Origin: JBFWMG01 sp050251715
Lineage (GTDB): Bacteria; Desulfobacterota; Desulfovibrionia; Desulfovibrionales; Desulfovibrionaceae
Length of the DNA: 64,000 nt
Assembly: GCA_050251715.1 (NCBI GenBank)
Contig: JBFWMG010000003.1
Location: forward strand, 171,479 to 235,478
Reading direction: 5' to 3'
A program made the translations under genes and the position numbers. The notes under the pieces are model-generated. The model was not told the DNA's origin, did not search any database, and was given only the letters and a program-made list of their open reading frames with translations. Numbering within the stretch: the first letter of the stretch is position 1; each line of letters starts with the position of its first letter. Positions 17,249-26,857 of the stretch are shown piece after piece.

Positions 17249-17271
17249 CCCCCACTGTTGCGACAATGCGC

Positions 17272-17308
17272 GGGCAGGGAGCGGCCAAGCCGCTTCCTGC
17301 CCTTTTTT
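17272..17308 (+). terminator. Intrinsic terminator after the S24 regulator
   Basis: A 14-bp stem with one G-T wobble (GGGCAGGGAGCGGC / GCCGCTTCCTGCCC) and a three-base loop is followed by six T. This is a strong rho-independent terminator 23 bases past the stop. Confidence 0.85.
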
Positions 17309-17418
17309 ATGGTGACGCGGCGCGGCGTTGGTTGCACGCACGATGCCCATGGCGTATGCAAGACCCGCTGTCAGGCATTTTGGCAGGCGGCGTCACGCAT
17401 ATCAGGATCACACGGATT

Positions 17419-18378
17419 ATGGATTTCAGTCTCTCCACGTTGGCTACCGGTCTCGCTTGGCCATTGCTGCGCCTTCTGGGCAGCATTTCCATCGGCCTGT
17501 TCATTGCCAATCTCATTGAAGCGCTCAACTGGACACATGCGGTTGCGCGTGTGGCCGGTCCGTTGATCCGGGCGGCGCGGCTCAAGGATGTGGCGGGAGC
17601 CAGTTTTTCCATGGCTTTTTTCTCCGGCGTGGCGGCCAACACCATGCTGGCGGAGAGTTATGACAAGGGCGAGTTGACGACGCGCGAGTTGGTGCTTTCC
17701 AACCTCTTCAACAGCCTTCCCACCTATTTTCTGCACCTGCCCACCATGTTCTTCATCACCCTGCCGTTCCTTGGGCAGGCGGCCTTTCTGTATGTGGGAT
17801 TGACGCTGGTCGCAGCGCTGCTGCGCACGGGCGGGATTGTGGTTCTGGGAAGGTTTTTGCTCCCGGAGCTGCCGGATGGGTGCGTGGTGTGCCGGTTGGA
17901 GGACGAGGGCTTCAAGGGGTGGAAGGCGGCGGTGCGTACCTCGTGGCGGCGCTTCAAGAAACGGATCCGGAAAATCGTGTACTACACGCTTCCCATTTAT
18001 ACGGCCATGTATTTTGCCAGCAAATACGGCTTGTTCACATGGATCGAGCATGGGTTGGCCAATTCGTTGGGTACCATGGCCTTTTTGCCTCCCAAGGCCA
18101 TGGGCATCGTGGTCTTTCACGTGGCTGCCGAATTCACGGCAGGGCTTGCCGCTGCCGGAGCCTTGCTCCAGGACGGCGGCCTGGCGGTGCGCGACGTGGT
18201 GGTGGCGCTCTTGCTCGGCAACGTGCTTTCGTCGCCCATGCGGGCGTTCCGGCATCAATTCCCGTACTATGCTGGCATATTCAAGCCCCGTACGGCCCTG
18301 CACCTCATCATGTTCAGCCAATCCCTGCGCATGTGCAGCGTGTTTTTCGTCGGACTCGTCTATTTCCTGCTCACCTGA
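17419..18378 (+). CDS. Polytopic inner-membrane protein, nucleoside-recognition (Gate)-like
   Basis: 319 aa with about seven to eight hydrophobic segments. A soluble basic loop (KGWKAAVRTSWRRFKKRIRK) separates two membrane halves, and similar motifs occur in each half (FFSGVAANTMLAESYDKGEL; AAEFTAGLAAAGALL). This two-half layout resembles Gate-domain permeases such as SpmA/SpmB or nucleoside-recognition proteins, which are annotated widely but poorly characterised. The start is the ATG at MDFSLSTLATGL. The substrate is unknown. It stands alone between a terminator and a gene-free stretch. Confidence 0.6.
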   Translation: MDFSLSTLATGLAWPLLRLLGSISIGLFIANLIEALNWTHAVARVAGPLIRAARLKDVAGASFSMAFFSGVAANTMLAESYDKGELTTRELVLSNLFNSLPTYFLHLPTMFFITLPFLGQAAFLYVGLTLVAALLRTGGIVVLGRFLLPELPDGCVVCRLEDEGFKGWKAAVRTSWRRFKKRIRKIVYYTLPIYTAMYFASKYGLFTWIEHGLANSLGTMAFLPPKAMGIVVFHVAAEFTAGLAAAGALLQDGGLAVRDVVVALLLGNVLSSPMRAFRHQFPYYAGIFKPRTALHLIMFSQSLRMCSVFFVGLVYFLLT

Positions 18379-18963
18379 TAGGCCTTTTCCCCTGACTGGA
18401 TGTTGTTTGGGCGCGTGTGCCAGCCGTGCTTCATGCGTTCTGCCGCGACGCAGTCTCTCCCTGTGGCGCCTGTGGCCTTGCGTGGCGCTCCATGGCGGGC
18501 ATGGGGCATGGCCAGCGCCGTGTGCCATGGCATGAGGGGGGCGCGGGGGGATCCATGCCCATGCCCGGGGCGCATACGGCCAGCGCCAAGGCTGTGCCGC
18601 GTTCCCCGTGCGTTTTCTTCCATATGCGTGACAGGGGACGCTGGGGGCACGTATCGCTGCGGCCATGCCTCTTCTTGGCACATGCCGCCGCCCTTTCCCC
18701 TCGCTGGTCCCTTCAGTGAGGCTTGAGGCCTCACCATCCTGCCCAGGTCACGTAGTATGGATGCATTGCACTCTCACTATGGAAGGCGGAGGCTCCCTAA
18801 TGGAAGGTGGAGGCTCCCTACTTGGCGTGCGGACCCGTTGGGATGATTTCGTGTTCCATGCGCCACCGGCGCGTCTCTCGTCTCGTGGGCACCGACGCCC
18901 ATCCCATAAAAAAGGCCGGCCCTTGCGGGCCGGCCTTGGGTACGTCGGTTCTCCGAGGAGACC
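18379..18963. other. 585-base gene-free stretch with a short tandem repeat
   Basis: No convincing ORF. It contains a 21-base unit repeated twice in tandem (18779-18799 and 18800-18820, one difference), a small palindrome around 18716-18734, and ATGGC-rich low-complexity sequence near 18480-18560. The right end holds the terminator of the surface-protein gene. Confidence 0.7.
18908..18937 (-). terminator. Intrinsic terminator of the surface-protein gene
   Basis: An 11-bp perfect stem (AAGGCCGGCCC / GGGCCGGCCTT) with a TTGC loop. Read leftward it is followed by a T run (AAAAAA on the given strand). It lies 26 bases past the stop codon. Confidence 0.88.
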
Positions 18964-21066
18964 TTACTTGCGGAAGCGATTCCGCAGCACGGCCACGACC
19001 GGAGCGATCAGGAGCAGCATCCATTCCAGACCGAAGCTGGCGGCGGGGTTGAACACACAACCGCTGCTGGAGCTGGAGGAGGAACCGGTGATGGTGGCGC
19101 CGACCGGCGGGTCAATGATGTTCGACACGCCCTTGTCGGCGTCGAACTGGCCGTTGTCAGCCAAGACAACCCACAGGACGTATTGGTCACCGGAATCGTA
19201 TGTGTCACGCACGAAGGTGTGACCGGTCAGGATGGCGGCGTCGTTGCTGGCCTTGGCCCACCAGTAGTAGCCGTCGCGCTTAATGCCGGTAGTGGCGTTG
19301 GTGCCGGGCACCATGGTCATGGCGACGGTCTGGTTGCCGGCGGTGGAGATGTTCATGAACTTGTACATCTGCACGCTGCTGGTGGTCTTACCAGCCAGGT
19401 TGCCCAGGTTGGTGCTGCTGGTCAGCGGCCATTCGATAATGGCGTACTTGTTGGTATTGAGCGTGTCCACGGTCAGGGTGAAGGCCTGCGCCGCGAAGTT
19501 GGTCACCTTGGTGAAGCCAGCGGGAGCGTTGAAGTCATCGATGTACTGAGCGTCGGTGTAGTTGTTGGTGGCGTCGATGGCGGCCTTGGCGTCCGTGGTG
19601 TACGAACCGTTGGCGGCCATGGAGGTGGTGTAATCCTGCACAGCGGTCACGTCGACGAAGTACTGGGTCGCGTTGTCCAGCAGGCCGTAGGTGGCGCGCA
19701 GGGCTGTGGTGGCCACGTTGAAGTCGATGCCGGTGGCGGCAACAACCTGAGCGGTGGTCTGGGCCAGAGCGCTGACGGGAGCGGCACCCTGGGGAACCAG
19801 GTAGTAGATGCCGCCGCGGGTCATGAAGTTGGTGTCGGTGGCAATACCCACGAAGAGTTGGCCGTCCGTGCGCATCACGCCGTAGAACGTGGTGTCGCCC
19901 AGGGTCAGCTTGGTGTGGGTGGCGCCGTAGGTCGCGCTGGCGACCGCAATGGTGCCGGTGGCGTTGCCATGAATGGGGCCGGCAGACACGACGGGCAGAT
20001 AGCTGGTCGTCGCGGAAGCGGTGCTGTTGATGGCAGTGCCTTCCATGCGGTAGTAACCGATGGAGGACGCCGTGCTGTTAATGCTGGTGCCGTTCATGCC
20101 GAAGCCAACGGTGTTGAATTCCTTGCCGGACAGGTCGCTGGTGGTGAAGGAAGCGCCCTTGACGAAGGTGCTGAAGCACTGCGCGTTGGAGGCGTTGCCC
20201 ACCGCGAAGATGGAGTAGCCAGACATGTCGAGGGTGGCGTTCGCACCGAAGTTGAAGCTGGTCGTGGAGGCGTTGACGGTACCGTCAGCGTTCACGGCCC
20301 AGGTCAGGGTCTCGGAAGTGGTGGTGGTGTTGGCGGCGCCATCGTACATGATGCTGTAGGTCAGGCTGTTGGAGGTGTTCACGTAGCCGATACGGGAAAC
20401 GGAGTTGAGACCCGACTGGCAGGTGGAGTACATGTACCACGCTGTGGCGTTGACCATGGCCGTCGTCGTGTCGGTCTTGGGCTGGACGAACACAAGCATG
20501 TTGGTACCAAGGTTGCGCGAAACGTGCGCAGCTAAAGTGCCAACGACCACGTTGTCAACAGCGGGAGCAAGGCCGTTAAAGCCGTCGGACTTGTAGGTCG
20601 TCGCGTTGCTGACACCGATAAGGAGGTTGCCGGCAGCGACACCAGCCAGGGAGATGTCGTACGTGGAACCGTTACCTGTGCCGTTCATTCCCGTCATGCC
20701 GAAGGGAACGGGCATGACGTTCGAGGCATAAACGTAGCCGGAAGTCGTCGCCGTGGAGTACGTGGCGTTCACAACGGGCTTGATGTAATACGTCTGGGTA
20801 TTGAGGCCGTTCGACTGGGACACATGGATTCTGCCAGCGCCGATGCCATGGTAGTTGCTCACCACACCGGCGGGGGGGGTGGTCAGGGTCATCGTGCCAG
20901 CAAGGCTGGACGCGTTGTACCCGGCGGTGGAGCCGTTGCCCTGGAGACCAAGGATGGTCCAGGTCGTGCTGTTCTGCTGGACGAAGAACGACGCGGCAGT
21001 GGCGGAGCTTACTGTAAATGTAAGCAGCGCAGCGAAAACGAAGAGGACTGTAAGCAGTTTTTTCAT
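18964..21066 (-). CDS. Large secreted surface protein with C-terminal sorting signal
   Basis: 700 aa. The N-terminus is a Sec signal peptide (KKLLTVLFVFAALLTFTVSSATAA). The mature body is low in charge and very rich in Thr, Ser, Asn, Ala and Gly, with recurring NATxST-like pieces, typical of exposed beta-rich surface or S-layer-like proteins. The C-terminus is tripartite: a serine run ending in Cys (GSSSSSSSGC), a hydrophobic helix (GLEWMLLLIAPVVAVL) and a basic end (RNRFRK). This matches the CTERM class of protein-sorting signals, closest to Synergist/JDVT-type tails. GGAG precedes the start by eight bases. The exact role is unknown. Confidence 0.8.
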   Translation of the reverse strand: MKKLLTVLFVFAALLTFTVSSATAASFFVQQNSTTWTILGLQGNGSTAGYNASSLAGTMTLTTPPAGVVSNYHGIGAGRIHVSQSNGLNTQTYYIKPVVNATYSTATTSGYVYASNVMPVPFGMTGMNGTGNGSTYDISLAGVAAGNLLIGVSNATTYKSDGFNGLAPAVDNVVVGTLAAHVSRNLGTNMLVFVQPKTDTTTAMVNATAWYMYSTCQSGLNSVSRIGYVNTSNSLTYSIMYDGAANTTTTSETLTWAVNADGTVNASTTSFNFGANATLDMSGYSIFAVGNASNAQCFSTFVKGASFTTSDLSGKEFNTVGFGMNGTSINSTASSIGYYRMEGTAINSTASATTSYLPVVSAGPIHGNATGTIAVASATYGATHTKLTLGDTTFYGVMRTDGQLFVGIATDTNFMTRGGIYYLVPQGAAPVSALAQTTAQVVAATGIDFNVATTALRATYGLLDNATQYFVDVTAVQDYTTSMAANGSYTTDAKAAIDATNNYTDAQYIDDFNAPAGFTKVTNFAAQAFTLTVDTLNTNKYAIIEWPLTSSTNLGNLAGKTTSSVQMYKFMNISTAGNQTVAMTMVPGTNATTGIKRDGYYWWAKASNDAAILTGHTFVRDTYDSGDQYVLWVVLADNGQFDADKGVSNIIDPPVGATITGSSSSSSSGCVFNPAASFGLEWMLLLIAPVVAVLRNRFRK

Positions 21067-21702
21067 CTTCTTTTCTCCGAAAAAAATGTTGATGGAAGTA
21101 CGTCTTGGCATCTGCCTGATCCGGTGGACGCCGACCCGCGCCGTGCTGTCCTTCCGAACCTGTGGGGTTTTGCGCCTGGGTTTTCATCTGTCGGGCCCGG
21201 CCCACCAAAGCCGAACCGTCCTGCTGCGCGGGTGTTCCTCGGGGGCACCACCCCCCTCGGCTCGTTCGCGCCGTGCGCCGGAATGCGCTGGTACATCCGC
21301 AACTTTCCGGTTTTGCTGCACGTTTTCAAAAAACCAAAGGACGCACCTTTCCCACGGTATAAACTCTTGGTGCTTTTATCCCGGAAACGAGGTTGAAGGC
21401 AAGATTTTTTTTGGGTTTTTGGGACGGATGGCTGAAAAAAGTGTGCCTGCGGCATCCCGGGCAAGGGCATCAGGGCGGCGCTTGGCGCACTATGAAAAAA
21501 AGTATTTCGAGAGGAAAACAGGGCCGCCGTCGCCCCGGTGCGCCCGCCGCCCTCCGGCGCCAAGACGTCCAACCCCGCAGGGGGGGGGCGCGCCTCATGG
21601 CGCCCTCCTCAAAACGGGAGCATGCGGATTCGGAAAATAATTGCCTAAACTTTAAGCATTCTTCCCTTGAAAGGCATTGGCGTGCGTTTCAAGGCCGCGC
21701 CC
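21067..21702. other. 636-base intergenic leader of the surface-protein gene
   Basis: No supported ORF. On the minus strand a candidate promoter (TTGCCT-16-GATAAA) lies near 21374-21401, which would give a leader of about 300 bases for the highly expressed-looking surface protein. A poly-G stretch at about 21586 and an A-rich patch near 21490 are otherwise unexplained. Confidence 0.4.
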
Positions 21703-22080
21703 CTAGGCCAGGCCCAGTACGTCACGCGCCAGCGCCACCACCTCGGTCGGCGCAAACGGCTTGGTCATGTACCTGTCAGCGCCGCATTCCTTGCCCCGCT
21801 GCTTGTCCACTTCCTGGCCCTTGGCCGTGAGCATCACCACGAACACATCGGGCAAGGCCCGCGTTTTCTTGATTTCCCAGCACACGTCAAACCCGTTGCG
21901 CTTGGGCATCATGATGTCGAGCAGCACCATCCGTGGGCTCTCCCGCAGGATGATCTCCATGGCCTCTTCACCGTCTTCGGCGAACAGCAGTTCGATGCCC
22001 TCGTCCTCAAGGTCTTCAAGCGCCTCTTCCAGCAACAGCCGGATATGGGGTTCGTCGTCGCAAATAAGCAGTTTGGCCAT
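21703..22080 (-). CDS. Single-domain CheY-like response regulator
   Basis: 125 aa consisting only of a receiver domain. The acidic pocket is in LLICDDEP, the phosphoacceptor is D55 in VLLDIMMPK, with T84 and K107 in the conserved MLTAKG and YMTKPF positions. There is no output domain, so it probably acts by protein contact or in a phosphorelay. No kinase is adjacent. The start at MAKLLICDDEP is preceded by AGGGAG. Confidence 0.9.
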   Translation of the reverse strand: MAKLLICDDEPHIRLLLEEALEDLEDEGIELLFAEDGEEAMEIILRESPRMVLLDIMMPKRNGFDVCWEIKKTRALPDVFVVMLTAKGQEVDKQRGKECGADRYMTKPFAPTEVVALARDVLGLA

Positions 22081-22346
22081 GGTCGTTTCTCCCTGGGGCA
22101 CATCGGGTGGTGCTGCGAATTGACCTGCGATGCATACAACACTTTCATATTTTAGAAAAGGTTTTCATGCGATCATGTGCGGTAATACGCCAAAAGTGTC
22201 TTGACATCACGTGCGGCGGCACTACCTTGCATTCGCTGAAGCGCGCATTGCCCCAGGCGGGGAGCCGCGCCTCTCGCACCGCTGGTCCATCATCAACCCG
22301 CCGCGAGCCGGGTTTCTTTCAAACGACGCCGCAAGGAGGATGCCTC

Positions 22347-24278
22347 ATGTCCGACGCCACCGCTGCCGGAGCCACCGCTCGTCAGTACGAATTCAAGACC
22401 GAAGTCAAAAAGATGCTCCACATCATTACCCACTCCCTGTACACCCACCGGGAGATCTTTTTGCGCGAACTCGTGTCCAACGCCTCGGACGCGCTGGACA
22501 AGCTCCGCTTTGCCCAGAGCAAGGGCCAGGACATCCCGTCCCCGGACCTGCCCCTTGAGATCACCATCACCCTGGACAAGGACGCGGGCGTGCTGACCAT
22601 CGCCGACACGGGCATCGGCATGACCGAGGAGGAGCTGGTGGACAACATCGGCACCATCGCCCGTTCCGGCTCCGAGCAGTTCCTGAACACGCTGGCCCAG
22701 GCCAACGGGGCGGACAAGGCCGACGCCAGCGCCATCATCGGCCGCTTTGGCGTGGGATTCTATTCCGTGTTCATGGTCGCGGACGAGGTGGTCATAGAGA
22801 CCCGCGCCGCCAGGGAAGGGGCCGAGGCCGTGCGCTGGGTGTCCGACGGCGCGGGCAGTTTCACCGTGGAGGCGGCCCAGAATCCGCCCGTGCGCGGCAC
22901 GGTCATCCACGCCACGCTCAAGGATGACGCCAAGGAGTATGTGGACAAGGGCATCGTGGAGGGCGTGCTCAAGAAGCACTCCAGCTTCATCGGCTTCCCC
23001 ATCCTGGTGGAAGGGGACAAGGTCAACACCATTCCCGCCCTGTGGCGCGAGCCCAAGTTCCAGGTGACCGAGGAGCAGTACAAGGAGTTCTACTCCTTCC
23101 TCACCTTTGATCCCGAAGCGCCGCTGTGCACCATCCACACGGCGGTGGACGCCCCGGTGCAGTTCAACAGTCTCATATTCATTCCCTCGCAGTCGTTCGA
23201 CATGTTCGGGTTCGACCGTTCCAAGTACGGCCTCGACCTCTACGTGCGCCGCGTGCTCATCCAGCGCGAGAACAAGGATCTCATCCCCGAATGGCTGGGC
23301 TTTGCCAAGGGCGTGGTGGACACCGAAGACCTGCCGCTCAACATCAGCCGCGAGACGTTGCAGGAAAACGTGGTGCTGCGCAAGATCGGCGCCACGGTGA
23401 CCAAGCAGATCCTGTCCCACCTGGAAAAGCTGGCCAAAGACAAGCCCGAGGAATACGCGGCGTTCTGGAAGGCGCACGGCAAGGCGTTCAAGATGGGGCA
23501 CGCGGACTATGCCCACCGCGAGGCCTTTGGCGCGCTGGTGCGGTTCAACGCCACCATCCACGACGACGCCAGCGGCCTGACCTCGCTGGACGACTACATC
23601 GCCCGCGCCAAGGAAGGGCAGAAGGACATCTACTACGTGTCCGGCCCCAGCGTGGCGGCCACGAAACTCAATCCGCACATGGAGATCCTGCGCAGGAAGG
23701 GCGTCGAGGTGCTGCGCCTGTTCGAGCCGCTGGACGAGTTCGTCATGGACACGCTGCGGACCTACAAGGACTTTGCGCTCACCTCGGTGGAGCATGCGGA
23801 TGCGGCCAAGCTGGAGGAGCTGCCGGACGTGGAAGAGGCGTCCCGCAAGGTGGAGCCGCTGGACGAGAGCGGCGAAAAGGGCATGGCGGCGCTGCTGGAG
23901 CGCATGCGCGCCATCCTGGGCGGCCGGGTGACCGAGGTGCGGTTGTCCAAACGGCTGGCGGACAGCGCCTGCTGCCTGACCAACCCGGACGGCGGCATGA
24001 CCTCGGCCATGGAAAAGATCATCCGCACGGTGTCCAGGGACGCCACCCCGCCGCGCAAGGCCATGGAGATCAACGCCGACCATCCGCTGGTGCGCGACCT
24101 CATGAAGATCCACGCGGCGGACGCCGACGACGCCTATGTGGCCACGGCCACGGAGCAGCTCTACGAGTCCGCGCTGCTGCTGGAGGGCTACCTGGCCGAC
24201 CCGCACCGCATGGTGGAACGCATCAACACGCTGCTGGAGCAGGCGGGCGGCTGGTACGCCGCTGTGAAGAAGCTGTAG
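22347..24278 (+). CDS. htpG: Molecular chaperone HtpG (Hsp90)
   Basis: 643-aa Hsp90 homologue. The GHKL ATPase motifs are clear: [39 protein letters not shown] and [16 protein letters not shown]. The middle domain has [16 protein letters not shown], and the C-terminal dimerisation domain is complete. The start [19 protein letters not shown] is preceded by AAGGAGG. A TTGACA box lies at 22201, but I see no clear heat-shock promoter. Confidence 0.95.
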
Positions 24279-24359
24279 AAAACGGGTGCGCCGTCCGCTC
24301 GGGCGGCACACCCTGCCATATGATTGGGGCTGCCTGCGGGCGGTCGATGCTGCCGTGAT

Positions 24360-24394
24360 GCGGGGCCGTCCACAGGGGACGGCCCCGCCTGTTT
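24360..24394 (+). terminator. Intrinsic terminator after htpG
   Basis: A perfect 12-bp stem (GCGGGGCCGTCC / GGACGGCCCCGC) with a five-base loop is followed by CTGTTTT, 81 bases past the stop. Confidence 0.75.
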
Positions 24395-24555
24395 TGGGGC
24401 GGGAACGGGGGGGACGCCCGGCCGCTGGCCGTGGTGCGGCGCGGCGCTGGCCGTGGTGCGGCGGGGCGCCGCGCGCGTGTTGCCCTGGCCCGGTGTTTTG
24501 GATATAGGGCAAATGCCCACGGCGCGAGGCTCCTTCCTGGCCGCGCGTCCCCTGC

Positions 24556-24647
24556 GGAGGGGTGGCAGAGTCCGGTTTATTGCGATGGTCTTGAAAACCA
24601 TTGTGGGTGCGAGCCCACCGGGGGTTCGAATCCCTCCCCCTCCGCCA
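24556..24647 (+). tRNA. tRNA-Ser (anticodon UGA)
   Basis: A 92-base class II tRNA. Acceptor arms GGAGGGG and CCCCTCC pair. The anticodon loop is CTTGAAA with TGA at positions 34-36, a long variable arm is present (TGGGTGCGAGCCCA), the T loop is TTCGAAT, and the 3' CCA is encoded. It reads UCN serine codons. Confidence 0.95.
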
Positions 24648-24834
24648 TTTTTCCGGCCCGTGCGGGGCTGACCGTCCGTTCCCGCGTGGCGGCGAACGGC
24701 GTCCCGCGTGTCAGGCCGCATGCACTCGATCAGTACCCTGCGCCACGATGCGGCGCGTGTCTGCCCCGGCCATCCCCTCGCCGATGCGGGGGGGGGCGAA
24801 ACCGTGGACGCACCGGCTTATTTGGGCGAACCTG

Positions 24835-24863
24835 TTGACTTTGCTGAAAGATTTGTTTATAAT
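24835..24863 (+). promoter_or_regulatory. Near-consensus sigma-70 promoter upstream of the GntR regulator
   Basis: TTGACT and a perfect TATAAT are spaced by exactly 17 bases. The promoter points at the FadR-type regulator whose ATG is 167 bases downstream. The bases after the -10 box include a small AAACGTTT palindrome that could be an operator. The rest of 24648-25029 shows no gene. Confidence 0.75.
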
Positions 24864-25029
24864 CTAAACGTTTGAAATAGAGATGTTTATTGTGTCGTGT
24901 CGGCGGGAGCCGGACACGGCCGCATGGGGTCTCCCCTCATTATTCAGCAGCCCGCGCCCCCGCGTGCGCCGCGCCGCATGGCGGCGTTTCCCATAGCGCG
25001 AGAGCGATGTTGGTCAGGACACACGTTGC

Positions 25030-25752
25030 ATGGCAATAACGCGAAAGACAGGCACCATTTTCGGCGATTCGCTGACCACACCCGTGCAGCAGGATTCCGT
25101 GGTCCTGCTCGTCATCGAGCGCATCAAGCAGGCGCTCATCAATGACGAACTCAAACCGGGCGACTACCTTCCCTCCGAAACCGAACTGACCCGCAACCTC
25201 GGCGTGGGCAAGTCCAGCGTGCGCGAGGCCATCAAGATGCTCCAGGCCATGGGCATCCTGGAGGTACGGCGCGGCCAGGGCACCCGCATCCGCGAGCATC
25301 CCAGCGAGGACGCGCTCAACTCCATGGTCTTCCAGATGATCCTGGCCAAGGGCGTGACCCAGGACATGCTCGACCTGCGCAAGCTGTTCGAGCCCGCCTA
25401 CACCGTGCTGGCCATGGAGCGCGCCGATGACGAGGACATCGCCCGCATCCGCGAGAGCGTGGAGGAATTCGAGGCCGTCATCGCCCGGGGCAAGCACGAT
25501 TCGAGCTATGACCTCGCCTTCCACAGGGCCATTCTGCACGCCACGCACAACCCGCTGGTCATCCGCATCGGCGAGACCATGATGGAGCTGTTCGACGCCT
25601 CCATCGAGACCTCCATGCGCACCCTGCCCGAGGTGGCGCTCAAGGACCACAAGGCCATCTACCGCGCCTTTCTGGCCAAGGACGAGGCCGCCGTGCGCGA
25701 GGCCATCCGCGTCAGCTCCAAGAGCTGGGAGACCGCGCTCACGTACAAGTAG
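25030..25752 (+). CDS. GntR-family (FadR/FCD) transcriptional regulator
   Basis: 240 aa. The winged helix-turn-helix occupies about residues 27-90 (LKPGDYLPSETELTRNLGVGKSSVREAIKMLQAMGILEVRRGQGTRI). The FCD ligand-binding domain follows, with helix residues DLAFHRAILHATHN and LKDHKAIYRAF carrying likely metal-binding histidines. FCD regulators usually sense small organic acids. It converges on the asparaginase/TRAP/dehydrogenase set across a shared terminator, so it is the natural candidate regulator of those genes; that is inferred from position. Confidence 0.9.
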   Translation: MAITRKTGTIFGDSLTTPVQQDSVVLLVIERIKQALINDELKPGDYLPSETELTRNLGVGKSSVREAIKMLQAMGILEVRRGQGTRIREHPSEDALNSMVFQMILAKGVTQDMLDLRKLFEPAYTVLAMERADDEDIARIRESVEEFEAVIARGKHDSSYDLAFHRAILHATHNPLVIRIGETMMELFDASIETSMRTLPEVALKDHKAIYRAFLAKDEAAVREAIRVSSKSWETALTYK

Positions 25753-25782
25753 CCCGGCCTGTCGCGGCCCCCGAAAAAACGG

Positions 25783-25824
25783 TCCGTCCGCTCCCCCGGC
25801 AAGGGGGAGCGGACGGATTTTTTT
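25783..25824. terminator. Bidirectional terminator between the GntR regulator and asparaginase
   Basis: A perfect 15-bp stem (TCCGTCCGCTCCCCC with its complement) and a five-base loop are flanked by a T run on the right and an A run on the left. It can stop transcription from both convergent genes. Confidence 0.9.
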
Positions 25825-25851
25825 GTGGGCGATGAAGACGGGAAAGGAGGC

Positions 25852-26829
25852 TTACGCGGCGAACGCCTGCCGCAACGCCTCGATGGTGCCGCAGCCCGAG
25901 GCGAGCAGGACCATCAGTTTGATGCGCGCCTTGACGCTGGTGTAGTCGTGGCCAAGGATGACCCCGCGCGACTGGAGATCCTTGACCCCGCCCGCGAAGT
26001 CGTAGACCGGGTACACGCGTCCCTGGCCGCAGGTGGTGGTGATGACCACGCGCACGCCCTTGTCCACGGCCCGCTGCACCGCGTCCATGAACGCCGGGGT
26101 CACGTGGCCGCGCCCCAGGCCTTCCAGGATGATGCCCGCCGCGCCGGAGCCGGCGAAGAAGTCGATGGCCGCGCCGTCGCACCCCAGGCTCGCCTTGACG
26201 ATTTCCACCCGGCCCAGCGCGCCCGTCAGGTGGTGGTGCTCCCTGCGGGCGGGGCGCTGCATGATGAAGCAGTGGCCCTTGTCCACGTAGCCGAGCTGCC
26301 CGAAACCGGGCGAGGTGAAGGCGTGGACATTGAAGGCATGCATTTTCTTGACGTATTTTGCGCTGTACACGCCCTCGTTGAACACGACGAGCACGCCCAG
26401 ATCCCGGCAGTCGGGGCAGGCGGCGGCCACCACCGCGTCGCGGATGTTGGTGTAGGCGTCCGTGCCTTCCTCGAACGGCGTGCGCTGGGCGCCGGTAAAG
26501 ACCACGGGCTTGGGGCCGTCCAGCATCAAATCCATGAAATAGGACGACTCCTCCAGGGTGTCGGTGCCGTGGGTGACGACCACGCCGCGCACGGCGGGGT
26601 CGGCCAGGCGTTCGACGATCCGGTCGCGCAGCGCCAGCAGCTTGTCGAAATCCATGGCGTTGCTCGGCACCTGGAAAACGGATTCCACGGCGATGTCCAG
26701 ATCCAGCCCCAGCCTTTGCCGGTCGACCAGTTGCTCGCCGGGCATGGCGCCCGAGGTATACAGCCCGGAGGCTTCGTTTTTCACACTGGCGATGGTGCCG
26801 CCCGTGGTGAGAACCACTACTTTACTCAT
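25852..26829 (-). CDS. L-asparaginase family protein
   Basis: 325-aa asparaginase/glutaminase-fold enzyme. The first catalytic threonine is in LTTGGTIAS at the N-terminus; the second triad is in VVTHGTDTLEESSYFMD. No signal peptide is visible, so it is likely cytoplasmic. GGAGG lies five bases before the ATG. It follows dctM by 28 bases and ends the leftward TRAP operon. The expected reaction is L-asparagine to L-aspartate plus ammonia; substrate preference within the family varies. Confidence 0.88.
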   Translation of the reverse strand: MSKVVVLTTGGTIASVKNEASGLYTSGAMPGEQLVDRQRLGLDLDIAVESVFQVPSNAMDFDKLLALRDRIVERLADPAVRGVVVTHGTDTLEESSYFMDLMLDGPKPVVFTGAQRTPFEEGTDAYTNIRDAVVAAACPDCRDLGVLVVFNEGVYSAKYVKKMHAFNVHAFTSPGFGQLGYVDKGHCFIMQRPARREHHHLTGALGRVEIVKASLGCDGAAIDFFAGSGAAGIILEGLGRGHVTPAFMDAVQRAVDKGVRVVITTTCGQGRVYPVYDFAGGVKDLQSRGVILGHDYTSVKARIKLMVLLASGCGTIEALRQAFAA

Positions 26830-26857
26830 GCATTCCTCCACTGTGCAGGGCATGGCT

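Noticed and set aside
18779..18820. Two-copy 21-base tandem repeat as a peptide or CRISPR-like feature
   Set aside because: Only two copies and no associated genes; noted as a minor repeat.
22201..22229. TTGACA box upstream of htpG as a heat-shock promoter
   Set aside because: The matching -10 is poor and the sigma-32 consensus is absent; not listed as a promoter.
24421..24466. Tandem GCTGGCCGTGGTGCGGCG pair after htpG
   Set aside because: Only two copies, GC-rich intergenic low complexity; no function suggested.
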